Assembly (NCBI RefSeq): GCF_012933445.1
Contig: NZ_JABBNC010000002.1
Location: forward strand, 434,001-498,000
Length of the DNA: 64,000 nt
From: Actinoplanes sp. TBRC 11911
GTDB taxonomy: Bacteria; Actinomycetota; Actinomycetes; Mycobacteriales; Micromonosporaceae
Reading direction: 5' to 3'
Under the pieces are notes generated by a model that was not told where the DNA came from, did not search any database, and was given only the letters and a program-made list of their open reading frames with translations. The translations under genes were made by a program, and so were the position numbers. This document shows positions 42,909 to 52,770 of the stretch, piece by piece; the stretch's first letter is position 1, and each line of letters begins with the position of its first letter.

Positions 42909-43673
42909 ATGAACGGGCGACGGCTGGCGATAGCGGGTTTCGTATCCGCCGGGATGATTCTGCTGGCCTTCGGGGCGCAGGTTTCGCAGCGCCCCTCCGA
43001 GGATCTTCAGGTCGCCGCGGCTCATCTCGGCGGTACGCCCCTGCGAGTCCGGATGACGACGCTGGCCGGCGTCGGCATCGACGGCGCCATGGACATCGCG
43101 CATCACCGGATCAACGTCAGCCTGGTGGCCGGCGAGGCGGCCAGCCTGTCGGTGCGCCAGATCGACATGGACTGCTACGTCATGGCGAACGGCGCATTCG
43201 CCCCAAGTGGTCAGGCCCCGGACGGCCGATGGATGCACCTCGACCTCGCGAGCTTGCCGGCGCGCACCCGCCTCCAGCTCACCGGCGCCGGCCCGGGCCA
43301 GCTCGGCACGATGTTCACCACCGCCGCCAACGTGACCAAGGTGGGGCCGCGCGAATACACCGGAAGCCTCGACTTCACCAGGGCCTCGATGTACCGGATG
43401 TCGTTCGGCCCGATCTCGTTGGCCCTGGTGGCACCGCCCGACGAGGTGGCGGCCGACCTGCACCGGAACGCGGTGTCGGTCCCGTTCACCGCGACCACCG
43501 ACGACCATCACCGGCTGACGGGTGTCGTCATCGACGTCGGCGCGGTTGCCGACGGACTGGACAAGGTGACGCTGCGATACAGCGACATCGGCGTCCCGGT
43601 CGATGTGCAACGGCCACCGGCGTCGATGGTGGTCCCGATGCCCGCGGCGTTCCAGCATCAGATCGGGCTCTGA
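42909..43673 (+). CDS. Exported LprG/LppX-like protein
   Basis: A 254-residue protein. An N-terminal hydrophobic segment (LAIAGFVSAGMILLAFGAQ) serves as signal or anchor; no lipobox cysteine is present. The body resembles the lipoprotein encoded at 45634-46389: both share the pattern of a W-x-HLD motif (RWMHLDLASLP / TWTHLDVSRLP), PGQ, YTGSLDF/YAGTLDL and a C-terminal LRYSDIG/VRYSDYG. This is the LprG/LppX-type beta half-barrel associated with lipid carriage in mycobacteria. It precedes the patatin gene by 47 bp. Confidence 0.7.
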   Translation: MNGRRLAIAGFVSAGMILLAFGAQVSQRPSEDLQVAAAHLGGTPLRVRMTTLAGVGIDGAMDIAHHRINVSLVAGEAASLSVRQIDMDCYVMANGAFAPSGQAPDGRWMHLDLASLPARTRLQLTGAGPGQLGTMFTTAANVTKVGPREYTGSLDFTRASMYRMSFGPISLALVAPPDEVAADLHRNAVSVPFTATTDDHHRLTGVVIDVGAVADGLDKVTLRYSDIGVPVDVQRPPASMVVPMPAAFQHQIGL

Positions 43674-43720
43674 CCCCACCGGTCCGGGGCGCCGGGGACG
43701 CGGCGTGCCACGATGAACCC

Positions 43721-44575
43721 ATGGTCAACGGTCCGGTTGCGTTTGTGCTCGGTGGGGGTGGCGTACTCGGGGCTGTCGAGGTGGGCATGCTCCGTGCGCT
43801 GTTCCGGGCCGGTTTCCGACCGGACATGGTGATCGGCACGTCGATCGGCGCGGTGAACGGCGCCCTGGTCGCGGCCGACCCCAGCGAATCGGTCACCGAC
43901 CGTCTTGTGCGGCTCTGGACGTCGCCGGAAGCGGCCGCGGTCTACGGCGACTCGGTGGGCCGGCAGCTGCGACGGTTCGCGGCGCGGACCCACCTGCACT
44001 CGCCGATGCCGTTGCGCCGGCTGCTGGAGAGCGAGATCGGCGAGCACACCACGTTCGGCGAGCTGAAGATTCCGTTCCGGTGCTGCGCGGCGAGCATCGA
44101 GCGGGCCGCCGAGCACTGGTTCGACAGCGGGCCGCTGGTGGACGCGGTGCTGGCCAGCTCGGCCGTGCCGGGGCTGCTGCCGCCGATGGAGATCTCCGGA
44201 GAGCACTTCGTGGACGGTGGGATCGTCAACTCGATCCCGATCGGGGAGGCGGTCCGGGTGGGCGCCAAGCTGATCTTCGTGCTGCAGGTGGGCCGGATCG
44301 AGCGGCCGCTGACCGTGCCGAAGCGGCCGTGGGAGGTCGCGCAGGTGGCGTTCGAGATCGCGCGCCGGCATCGGTTCGCCCGCGAGCTCGCTTCCCTGCC
44401 CGACGATGTACGCGTGCACGTCCTCCCGAGCGGCGGCAGTGAGAAGCGCGACGACACCCCGTGGGCGTACCGGGACATGGCGGCCGTGGGCCGGCGCATC
44501 AGCCGCGCGTACGTGGCCTCCCGCCGATACCTGGCGATGAACGTGAACCCGCTGCCCGGCCCGAACGGCAGCTGA
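43721..44575 (+). CDS. Patatin-like phospholipase
   Basis: A 284-residue enzyme with the oxyanion Gly-rich loop FVLGGGGVLGAVEVGML, nucleophile elbow GTSIGAVNG (Ser) and catalytic dyad Asp in VDGGIVNS. It would hydrolyse membrane lipid acyl esters in the cytoplasm or at the membrane. It overlaps the following PlsC-type gene (TGATG), implying a joint role in acyl-chain exchange. Start ATG 43721. Confidence 0.9.
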   Translation: MVNGPVAFVLGGGGVLGAVEVGMLRALFRAGFRPDMVIGTSIGAVNGALVAADPSESVTDRLVRLWTSPEAAAVYGDSVGRQLRRFAARTHLHSPMPLRRLLESEIGEHTTFGELKIPFRCCAASIERAAEHWFDSGPLVDAVLASSAVPGLLPPMEISGEHFVDGGIVNSIPIGEAVRVGAKLIFVLQVGRIERPLTVPKRPWEVAQVAFEIARRHRFARELASLPDDVRVHVLPSGGSEKRDDTPWAYRDMAAVGRRISRAYVASRRYLAMNVNPLPGPNGS

Positions 44576-45630
44576 TGGTCCTGCCCACGCGTATCCGCCG
44601 GTTGGTGGTCGCCCCGGTGGTGGTGCTGCTCGCGCTCGCGCTGCTCGCCACGCTGCCGGTCTGGCTGCTGCTGGCGCTCGCCGCGTCGCCGCTGGTCCCG
44701 GGTCATCTGCGGGTGCCGCGCCTGATGTTCCTGGCGATCGTCTACCTGGTGTGGGACGCCGTCGCCCTGATCGTGCTGGCCGGGTTGTGGGTCGCCTCCG
44801 GCTTCGGCTGGAAGATCCGCACGCCCGCGTTCCAGCGCGCCCACTACGTCGTAACCGGCCGGTTCCTGAGCATGTTGTTCTGGCTGGCCCGCTGGTCGCT
44901 GCACCTGACCGTGGACGTGGTCGGCACCGACCCGGACACGGCGATCCCGGGCCGGCCGGAGATCGTGGTGAGCCGGCACGCCGGGCCCGGCGACTCGTTT
45001 ATCCTCATCAACGGGCTGGTCAACTGGTTCGACCGGGAGCCGCGCATCGTCCTCAAGGCGACGCTGCAGTGGGATCCGGCGGTCGACGTGATGCTCAACC
45101 GGCTGCCCAACCGGTTCATCTCGCCGGGCCGGACCGGCACGACGACGTTGGAGCAGCAGATCTCGGAGCTGGCCACCGGCTTGGACGAGAACGACGCTTT
45201 CGTGATTTTTCCGGAAGGGGGTAATTTCACCCCTCGCCGCCGTACGAATGCCATCGCCAAGCTTCGATCCATGGGAATGACCGGATTGGCGCGGAAAGCC
45301 GAGCAACTGAAAAATGTTCTCCCGCCGAAACCTACCGGTCTGTTCGCCGCGATCGACGCCGCCCCGGACGCCGGCGTGATCTTCGTCGCGCACACCGGGC
45401 TGGACCGGATGATGACGGTCGCCGACGTCTGGCAGGAGCTGCCGATGGACAAGCGGCTGGTCATGCGCTTCTGGAGCGTCCCGCCCGAGGAGGTGCCGAC
45501 CGGCGAGGAGGAGCGGGTGGCCTGGCTCTACGACTGGTGGGCCCGGATCGACTCGTGGATCGAGGAGAACCGCCCGGCCTTCCGTCCGCTGAGCACGGAC
45601 TGGACGGCCAGGCGGTCCGAGAACGTCTGA
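44575..45630 (+). CDS. Membrane PlsC-type acyltransferase
   Basis: A 351-residue protein with two or three N-terminal transmembrane helices (LVVAPVVVLLALALLATLPV, LMFLAIVYLVWDAVALIVLAGLW) and an acyltransferase domain. VVSRHAGPGDSF carries the H-x4-D active site and VIFPEGGNFTP the acceptor motif. The first base overlaps the patatin stop, so translation is coupled. Together they may remodel a lipid; the acceptor is unknown. Confidence 0.82.
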   Translation: MVLPTRIRRLVVAPVVVLLALALLATLPVWLLLALAASPLVPGHLRVPRLMFLAIVYLVWDAVALIVLAGLWVASGFGWKIRTPAFQRAHYVVTGRFLSMLFWLARWSLHLTVDVVGTDPDTAIPGRPEIVVSRHAGPGDSFILINGLVNWFDREPRIVLKATLQWDPAVDVMLNRLPNRFISPGRTGTTTLEQQISELATGLDENDAFVIFPEGGNFTPRRRTNAIAKLRSMGMTGLARKAEQLKNVLPPKPTGLFAAIDAAPDAGVIFVAHTGLDRMMTVADVWQELPMDKRLVMRFWSVPPEEVPTGEEERVAWLYDWWARIDSWIEENRPAFRPLSTDWTARRSENV

Positions 45631-45633
45631 CGG

Positions 45634-46389
45634 CTACTTGCCGCCGAACGAGCTGTAGAGGCTGTCCGGCGCCTCGGTGATCTCGGACGCCGCCGGTCGC
45701 GACGCCGTCACCGGCGAACCGTAGTCCGAGTAGCGCACCTCGATCGGCGCGGTCGACGCCGGCGTGATGGTCATCGTGGACAGCCGGCCCTGGTCGTCCA
45801 GGTTCACCGTGAACGGCACGTTCTGCGGCTGCGTCGTCGACACGCCCAGCCCGGCCGCCTTGCTCAGATCAAGCGTCCCGGCGTACGCGTCGGGGCCGGT
45901 GGAGTGCACGTCGGTGGCGCTGCTGAGCAGGTTCGCCGTGTCCACCGGATCGACCTGGCCCGGGCGCAGTCCCACGTTCGCACCCGCGGGCAACCGCGAG
46001 ACGTCCAGGTGGGTCCACGTGCCGGCCTTCGTCACCCCGGGCACCTGGACGTACAGGTCCTGGCCGATCAGCAGGGTCTTGACGTTGAGCGACGCGTTCG
46101 GGCCGGTGGCGGTGAGATCGACGGTGCCGACGCCCTGGGCGGGATCGACCGCGCCGTTCAGCGTGAAGTCCGACCCGGACGTCGCGCTGACCTTGAAGCT
46201 GGTCTCGCCCAGTTTGGCGGCGGCCGCGGAGAGCGCCTGGACGGCGGCCGGTTCGGCGGCGCTGGCCGACGGGGAAGCCGACGACGCCGGGGCCGATGAC
46301 GAAGAGGCGCTGGTGTCGCAGCCGGCGACCGTCATGGCCGCGGCCGCGAGGGTCGCGAGCCCCAGCCCGGCGAGCCGTGGTGTCCGCAT
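45634..46389 (-). CDS. LprG/LppX-like lipoprotein
   Basis: A 251-residue lipoprotein with signal LGLATLAAAAMTVAGC and lipobox VAGC, a Ser/Ala-rich spacer, then a LprG/LppX-type domain. It is a paralogue of the protein at 42909-43673 (see shared W-x-HLD, PGQ and RYSDYG motifs). It probably binds a lipid or glycolipid at the outer face of the membrane. It is convergent with the acyltransferase (4-bp gap) and divergent from the FHA gene. Confidence 0.82.
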   Translation of the reverse strand: MRTPRLAGLGLATLAAAAMTVAGCDTSASSSSAPASSASPSASAAEPAAVQALSAAAAKLGETSFKVSATSGSDFTLNGAVDPAQGVGTVDLTATGPNASLNVKTLLIGQDLYVQVPGVTKAGTWTHLDVSRLPAGANVGLRPGQVDPVDTANLLSSATDVHSTGPDAYAGTLDLSKAAGLGVSTTQPQNVPFTVNLDDQGRLSTMTITPASTAPIEVRYSDYGSPVTASRPAASEITEAPDSLYSSFGGK

Positions 46390-46535
46390 GTCCGTCCCTC
46401 CTGTCGTGCCGGCGGTCGGGGGCGCCACCGGCTCGACCAAGAACGTGCCCCATGCCCGATGGGGGCAAACGGAGCATGCCCGAGCATGGGGCATGATTGC
46501 CAGGACCAAAACTTGCCGCTCTCCCGGGAGGATCC

Positions 46536-47690
46536 GTGAGGTTCGAGGTCAGCAAGGTCCTCGACGCCATCGAGGCCCGGCTCAGCACCGATCCGGCGCT
46601 GGCCCGCGCGGTGGTCGACATGTCCGAGATCGTGCGTTATGCCGATCTGGACGGTGGCCGCCCGGCCAGCTCTGTCCGGCTCGGACTCGTCATCGACGCG
46701 CTGGGCAAACGCTTCGCCGAGGAGAACGTCCCGGTCTACGTGGTGGCGCCGCGCGGCCTGCTCTCCGACACCGATCTCACCTCGAACGAGCGCATGGTCA
46801 TCCGCCGCTGGGCCGACGACGGCAAGGTCGAGGTCGTGCCCCAGGTGGACGATCGGGTGTACGAGGTCGCCGAGCTGCTCGGCCTTCCGGTGATCACCCG
46901 CGGCCGTGGTGACCAGGTGCGCGGTCGTCGCCCGTGGGTGGACGAGCCGGGCCGCCTGCTGGCCGCGGTGGCCGGCGAGGGCGGCGCCCCGGTGCTGGTG
47001 GCCCGGGTCGGCCGCGACCAGCAGCCGAAGCCGGCCGAGCGGTCGCCGATGGGTCAGCGGATGCTGGCGCGCATCTGGCGCTGCCCCGAGTCGAACTGCA
47101 CGAGCTTCGGCACCGGCGGCGACCCGGACAGCCCGTTCGCCGACATGCGCACGTTCACCAGCCCGGTGTCACAGCCGCCGCCGGCCCTGCGCGGCGGCGC
47201 GCCGGCCTGCCCCCGGCACGGTGCGAAGCTGCGCGACATCGGTGCTCGACCGGCGGTCGAGGTGATGTCCGTCCGCATCGACGGCGTGATCCGCAAACGT
47301 TTCGTCGTGTCCACCGAGCAGGCCGTGGTGGTCGGGCGCGCGCCCGAGGGCGGCAGCGGCGTGATGCTCGGCCAGTGGCTCACCGAGGACGCGCGCAAGT
47401 GGATCAGCCGTGGTCACGTGCAGTTCGAGCTGCGCCCGGACGGCGGCCTCACCGTCCAGGACGTCAGCACGAACGGTTCCGGGATCCGTCCCGGCGGGTC
47501 ATCGAACGACGACGACCGCATCACGCTGGGCCGCCACGAGACCCGGCAGCTCGCCCCGGCCGACGTGGTCGAGCTCTACGGCGGGGTCAACGTGGGCCGG
47601 TCGAAGATCTGGGCCACCGGCGGCGTCGTGCAGCCCACCTCGGTGATGGCCGAGGCGCCGACGATGGCCATGCGCAAATTCCAGGGTTAG
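46536..47690 (+). CDS. FHA-domain protein with zinc-binding and novel N-terminal region
   Basis: A 384-residue protein. The C-terminal FHA domain (about 265-365) has VVVGRAP, ISRGHVQFEL and VQDVSTNGSGI, so it can read phosphothreonine. A middle segment holds two cysteine groups, RCPESNC and PACPRHG, likely a zinc site. The N-terminal ~170 residues (SVRLGLVIDALGKRFAEENV; SDTDLTSNERMVIRRWADDG) match no domain I recognise, though they resemble a Rossmann-type nuclease fold. GGGAGG lies 4 bases before GTG 46536. Substrate kinase unknown. Confidence 0.72.
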   Translation: MRFEVSKVLDAIEARLSTDPALARAVVDMSEIVRYADLDGGRPASSVRLGLVIDALGKRFAEENVPVYVVAPRGLLSDTDLTSNERMVIRRWADDGKVEVVPQVDDRVYEVAELLGLPVITRGRGDQVRGRRPWVDEPGRLLAAVAGEGGAPVLVARVGRDQQPKPAERSPMGQRMLARIWRCPESNCTSFGTGGDPDSPFADMRTFTSPVSQPPPALRGGAPACPRHGAKLRDIGARPAVEVMSVRIDGVIRKRFVVSTEQAVVVGRAPEGGSGVMLGQWLTEDARKWISRGHVQFELRPDGGLTVQDVSTNGSGIRPGGSSNDDDRITLGRHETRQLAPADVVELYGGVNVGRSKIWATGGVVQPTSVMAEAPTMAMRKFQG

Positions 47691-48895
<1,205 letters not shown>

Positions 48896-48899
<4 letters not shown>

Positions 48900-49702
48900 G
48901 AGCGAACCTCCAAGGTGCAGCACTTGGGGCCGCCGCCGGCTTTACGCAGCTCGGAGACGTCGACCCCGACGGTCTGGTAGCCGGCCGCGCGCAGCTCGGC
49001 GGCCAGGTGGGTGGCCTGCTCCGGCAGCACCACGGTACGGCCGTCGCTGACCGCGTTCAGGCCGAGCACCGCGGCGTCCTCCGCATTGGCGATCACCGCG
49101 TGCGGGAAGAGCTGCTTCAGCACCGCCTGCGAGCCGGGCGAGAAGGCCGACGGAAGATACGCGATGTTCGAGTCGTCCAGCACGCACAGGGCCGTGTCCA
49201 GGTGGTAATAGGCCGGGTCGACGAGCTGCAGCGTGATCACCGGACGGCGCAGCGCCTCCTGCGTCTCGGCATGCGAGGCGTGCGACGTCCGGAAGCCGGT
49301 GCCGGCGAGCAGCACCTCCCCGGCGAGCAGGATGTCGCCCTCGCCCTCGTTGGTGTGCTTGGGCTCGACGACCGTGAACCCGCGGTCGCGGAACCAGGCC
49401 GCGTACGCCGGGGCCTCGTCGGCCCGCTCGGCGTCGCGGAACTGGACCGCCAGCACCCGGCCGTCGACGACGGTCGCGCCGTTCGCGGCGAACACCATGT
49501 CCGGCAGGCCGGGCAGCGGGTCGATCAGGTCGACCGTGTGGCCGAGATCCAGGAAGGTCTGCCGCAGCGTCTCCCACTGGCGGACGGCGAGCGCGTTGTC
49601 GTACGGGGCCGTGGGATCCATCCACGGGTTGATCCGGTACGTGACCGCGAAGTAGGTGGGCCGGCACATGAGGTACCTGCGCGGCGAAGCCGTGGTCGTC
49701 AT
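48896..49702 (-). CDS. ddaH: Dimethylarginine dimethylaminohydrolase-like arginine amidinohydrolase
   Basis: A 268-residue guanidino-group-modifying enzyme. LPDMVFAANGATV, EGEGDILLAGEV, the active His in AYYHLDTALCVLDD and the C-terminal nucleophile Cys in GGGPKCCTLEV are the family signature. With rocD it may convert arginine (or methylarginine) to ornithine/citrulline and onward to glutamate, so the pair looks like arginine catabolism. ATG 49702 (MTTTASPRRYL) is the start; longer upstream frame is not supported. Confidence 0.85.
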
Positions 49703-49807
49703 GGCTGCAACGCTAGGTCCGCGACCTGTAGAAACGCTTTGGTTCAACATTGCGCGACGCGGCTGTTCGTTGCGTGATCGGCAAAGCGCGCGGCGATTCG
49801 TTAACCA

Positions 49808-49848
49808 CGCGCGGAGGGCCGGCCCGAACCGGGCCGGCCCTCCGCGTG
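49808..49848 (-). terminator. Very stable hairpin upstream of ddaH
   Basis: GCGGAGGGCCGGCCCG and its complement form a 16-bp perfect stem with a 3-base loop, extended by weak pairs at the base. It lies 18 bp after the 3' end of the next minus-strand gene (49866) and should end its transcription before ddaH. Confidence 0.85.
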
Positions 49849-49865
49849 CAAACTTCTCATTCCCG

Positions 49866-50474
49866 TCAGAACCGGTCGACAAACTGTGTGTCGAGCCACT
49901 CGCGGAGATTGCTCACCGGCTGCATGTCGGTGCCCAGCCAGCTGAGTGAGCCGGTCAGGGCCAGCACGCCGATCACGATCGCGGCCAGCGAGAACACCAT
50001 GCCGAGCAGCGCATCCGATTTACCGGCTACGTGCCGTTTGCCGGTAGCGCGCACGCCCAGCAGCGAGAGCACCAGCGCCAGGCCGGCCACGCCGATGCCG
50101 TAGCCGAGCAGCGGCCCGGACAGCACCAGCAGCATGGACGCGACGCCCAGGATCAGGCCGAGGGTGGCGAGCAGGCTGGCTCTCGGTTTCGGGCCGGCGC
50201 CCGTGACAACGGGAGCGGCCGGACTGGTCGGTCTGGTCACCAGCGTCTCCGGCTTGGCCGTGGGCGGCAGACCGGTGCGGCCCGCGGCCTTCGGCCCCGG
50301 CGGGAGGTCACCCGCGGTCCTCGGCGGCGGCGGGTCGCCCGCGTGTTTCGGGACCGGCGGCAGATCGGTGGTCGTGGCGGCGTCGGCCCGCGGGCGTACG
50401 GGAGCGGTGGCCGGGCGCTCGTCGGTGGCGGTGGCGTCGGTTTCGGTCTGGCGGGAGAACGTCGGGAGCCTCAC
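49866..50474 (-). CDS. Pro-rich membrane protein with DUF4190-like region
   Basis: A 202-residue protein. A Pro/Ala/Thr-rich N-terminal half of about 100 residues precedes three transmembrane helices: LATLGLILGVASMLLVLSGP, LLGYGIGVAGLALVLSLLGV and LLGMVFSLAAIVIGVLALTG. This arrangement is typical of the DUF4190 group in actinobacteria. GTG 50474 is preceded by GGAGG. Function unknown; adjacent genes give no hint. Confidence 0.7.
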   Translation of the reverse strand: MRLPTFSRQTETDATATDERPATAPVRPRADAATTTDLPPVPKHAGDPPPPRTAGDLPPGPKAAGRTGLPPTAKPETLVTRPTSPAAPVVTGAGPKPRASLLATLGLILGVASMLLVLSGPLLGYGIGVAGLALVLSLLGVRATGKRHVAGKSDALLGMVFSLAAIVIGVLALTGSLSWLGTDMQPVSNLREWLDTQFVDRF

Positions 50475-50542
50475 GTCAGCACCTCCTTGGCGAACTCTGG
50501 GGGTATGGCCTGGGTCATACCCGAAACGCTCGCCAAGCATGC

Positions 50543-50574
50543 AAAGGGCACGCGACCAGGGCCGCGTGCCCTTT
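50543..50574. terminator. Terminator after clpP
   Basis: AAAGGGCACGCG / CGCGTGCCCTTT, a 12-bp perfect stem with an 8-base loop, followed on the plus strand by a T run. It lies 8 bp beyond the clpP stop. Confidence 0.85.
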
Positions 50575-50581
50575 TTTCGAC

Positions 50582-51187
50582 TCAGACCAGCGACGGGGAG
50601 GCGACGACGTCGCTCGCCTTGCTGATCACGTGATCGACGATGCCGTACTCCTGGGCCTGCTTGGCGGTGAACCAGCGGTCCCGGTCGGAGTCGCGCTCGA
50701 TCTCCTCCGGCGTGTGGCCGGTGTGGAAGGCGATCCGCTCGTTCATCGTCCTCTTGATCGAGATCATGCTCTCGGCCTGGATGGCGATGTCGGCAGCGGT
50801 GCCGCCGATGCCGCCGGACAGCTGGTGCATCATCACCCGGGCGTGCGGCAACGCGTACCGCTTGCCGGGGGCGCCGGCGCACAGCAGGAACTGACCCATC
50901 GACGCCGCCATGCCCAGCGCGATCGTCGCGACGTCGTTCTTGATGTAGTTCATCGTGTCGTACACCGCCATGCCGGCGCTGATCGAGCCGCCCGGCGAGT
51001 TGATGTAGAGCGCGATGTCCCGCTCGCTGTCGGCCGAGGCGAGCAGCAGCATCTGGGCGCAGATGCGGTTGGTCACCTCGTCGTTGACCTCGCTGCCGAG
51101 GAAGATGATGCGCTCCCGCAGGAGCCGCTCGAAGACCTGGTCGTCGAAGGATGCGCCGCCCCGCATCGTCAACTCGTCAACACTCAT
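50582..51187 (-). CDS. clpP: ATP-dependent Clp protease proteolytic subunit
   Basis: A 201-residue ClpP. The catalytic triad is Ser96 (GMAASMGQ), His121 (VMMHQ) and Asp170 (ERDSDRD), all intact, with the oxyanion GGS loop in INSPGGSIS. It is a serine protease tetradecamer subunit working with ClpX/ClpC. It stands alone, not in a clpP1P2-clpX operon, so it may be an extra paralogue of the kind seen in Streptomyces (clpP3-type). Start ATG 51187. Confidence 0.94.
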   Translation of the reverse strand: MSVDELTMRGGASFDDQVFERLLRERIIFLGSEVNDEVTNRICAQMLLLASADSERDIALYINSPGGSISAGMAVYDTMNYIKNDVATIALGMAASMGQFLLCAGAPGKRYALPHARVMMHQLSGGIGGTAADIAIQAESMISIKRTMNERIAFHTGHTPEEIERDSDRDRWFTAKQAQEYGIVDHVISKASDVVASPSLV

Positions 51188-51401
51188 GACCCCAACCCTC
51201 TCGCATCGGTTCGACGACCCCCAGAATTACTCGCCGGTGGCCTCGCGTCCCAGCGATTCCCCTGTAGGCGAATCCGCTCACGGCATAACAGCATGCCAAG
51301 CGACGCCGGCCGGGTTCGCGGCCCCCACCTGAGTGATCACCGTCGCTGCGGCGAACTCGGCGCGCTCGCAACCGTTGACGGGCGCGTGGGGCGTGCTTGA
51401 G

Positions 51402-52700
51402 ATGACCGACATCGACAATGACACCCTGGTCACCGTGCGTGGCGGCAAGCTACGCGGGGTGCGGGTGGACGGGCTGACGATCCTGCGCGGAGTCCGGTAC
51501 GCGACGGCCGCACGGTTCGCGGCGCCGGTGCCCGAGCCGCCCTGGCCAGAGGTGCGCGACGCGACCGAGCACGGCGCGGTCAGCCCGCAGCCCTCGCACG
51601 ACTCGGCGGTGGGCGCGTGCGAGCAGGTCGCGGAGTCCGAGGACTGCCTGAACCTCACGATCGTGACGCCGGCGGCCGACGACGCGCGCCGGCCGGTGCT
51701 GGTCTGGTTGCACGGCGGGTCGTACCGCAACGGTGCCGGCTCATGGGAGCGCTACCGGACGGACCGGCTCGCCCGCGAGGGTGACGTGGTCGTGGTGAGC
51801 GCCAACTACCGGCTGGGCGCGCTCGGCTACCTGCGGGCACCGGGCGTCTCGGACGGCAACCTCGGCCTGCTGGACCAGATCGAGGCGCTGCGCTGGGTCC
51901 GGGACAACGCGGCCGCGCTCGGCGGCGACCCGTCCAACATCACCGTCGTCGGGCAGTCGTCCGGTGCCCACTCGATCGCCTGCATGCTCGGCATTCCGTC
52001 GGCTCGGGCACTGTTCGACCGGGCGGTGCTGCAGAGTCCGCCGCTGGGTCTGGGCCTGGGCTCTCCGGCACGTGCGGAGCGGGCCGGAGCGCGCTTTCTC
52101 ACGCGACTGGGCAAGGACCCGCACGCGGCGTCGGTTGCCGAGGTGGTGGCCGCGCAGTCGGCCGCGGAGAAGGACGTGACCAGCGGCTTCGCTCCGGTCT
52201 GGGGGCCGGTGGCCGGGACGGGACCGATGCCGGACCCGGCGGGGTGGCGGGCCGCCTGTCAGGCCGGCGCGGAGGGCCTGGAGGTCATCCTCGGCACCAC
52301 GCGGCGGGAGATCGCGTATTTCGTGGCCGGCCGTGCGATGGCCCGGCGCCCGATCGTCGCGGCGGCGACGTGGCTGGTGTTCGCCCGGCCCACCCGCCGG
52401 ATGGGCAAGCGGCTGGCCGAGGCGGGCGCGCGGGTGTCCGCCTACCGCCTGGACGGCCCGCCGTCGCGGTCGCCGTTCCGGGCGGCCCACTGCACCGACC
52501 TGCCGTTGCTGTTCGGCGACGAGCATGCGTGGGCGGACGCGCCGATGCTGGCCGGGCGGACGTGGGCCGAGCTGACCGAGACGGGAAAGCCGATGCGCGC
52601 GGCGTGGTTGTCGTTCGTCGCCCGGGGTGCCGATGCGCTGGCCGAGTCGGGGTGGGCGCCGTACGCGGGCAGACGCCGGGCGATTCACCGTTTCGGCTGA
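51402..52700 (+). CDS. Type B carboxylesterase
   Basis: A 432-residue esterase of the cholinesterase/type-B class. GVRYATAARFAAPVP, EDCLNLTIVTP, LVWLHGGSYRNGAGS (oxyanion) and GQSSGAHSIACML (nucleophile Ser) are the class signatures. A late histidine in AAHCTDLPLLFG fits the triad; the length is shorter than secreted type-B enzymes (about 500) and no signal peptide is present. Start ATG 51402 without a strong ribosome site. Substrate unknown. Confidence 0.88.
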   Translation: MTDIDNDTLVTVRGGKLRGVRVDGLTILRGVRYATAARFAAPVPEPPWPEVRDATEHGAVSPQPSHDSAVGACEQVAESEDCLNLTIVTPAADDARRPVLVWLHGGSYRNGAGSWERYRTDRLAREGDVVVVSANYRLGALGYLRAPGVSDGNLGLLDQIEALRWVRDNAAALGGDPSNITVVGQSSGAHSIACMLGIPSARALFDRAVLQSPPLGLGLGSPARAERAGARFLTRLGKDPHAASVAEVVAAQSAAEKDVTSGFAPVWGPVAGTGPMPDPAGWRAACQAGAEGLEVILGTTRREIAYFVAGRAMARRPIVAAATWLVFARPTRRMGKRLAEAGARVSAYRLDGPPSRSPFRAAHCTDLPLLFGDEHAWADAPMLAGRTWAELTETGKPMRAAWLSFVARGADALAESGWAPYAGRRRAIHRFG

Positions 52701-52770
52701 CGCCGACGGTCCGATTCGGCGCGACGCGCATCGCCGAGGCGTACGGGCTCCAAGCAGTAGCCTGAGCCGT

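Noticed and set aside
51188..51401. ClgR-type operator upstream of clpP
   Set aside because: Only a GATTC/GAATC pairing was seen; the ClgR consensus arms are incomplete.
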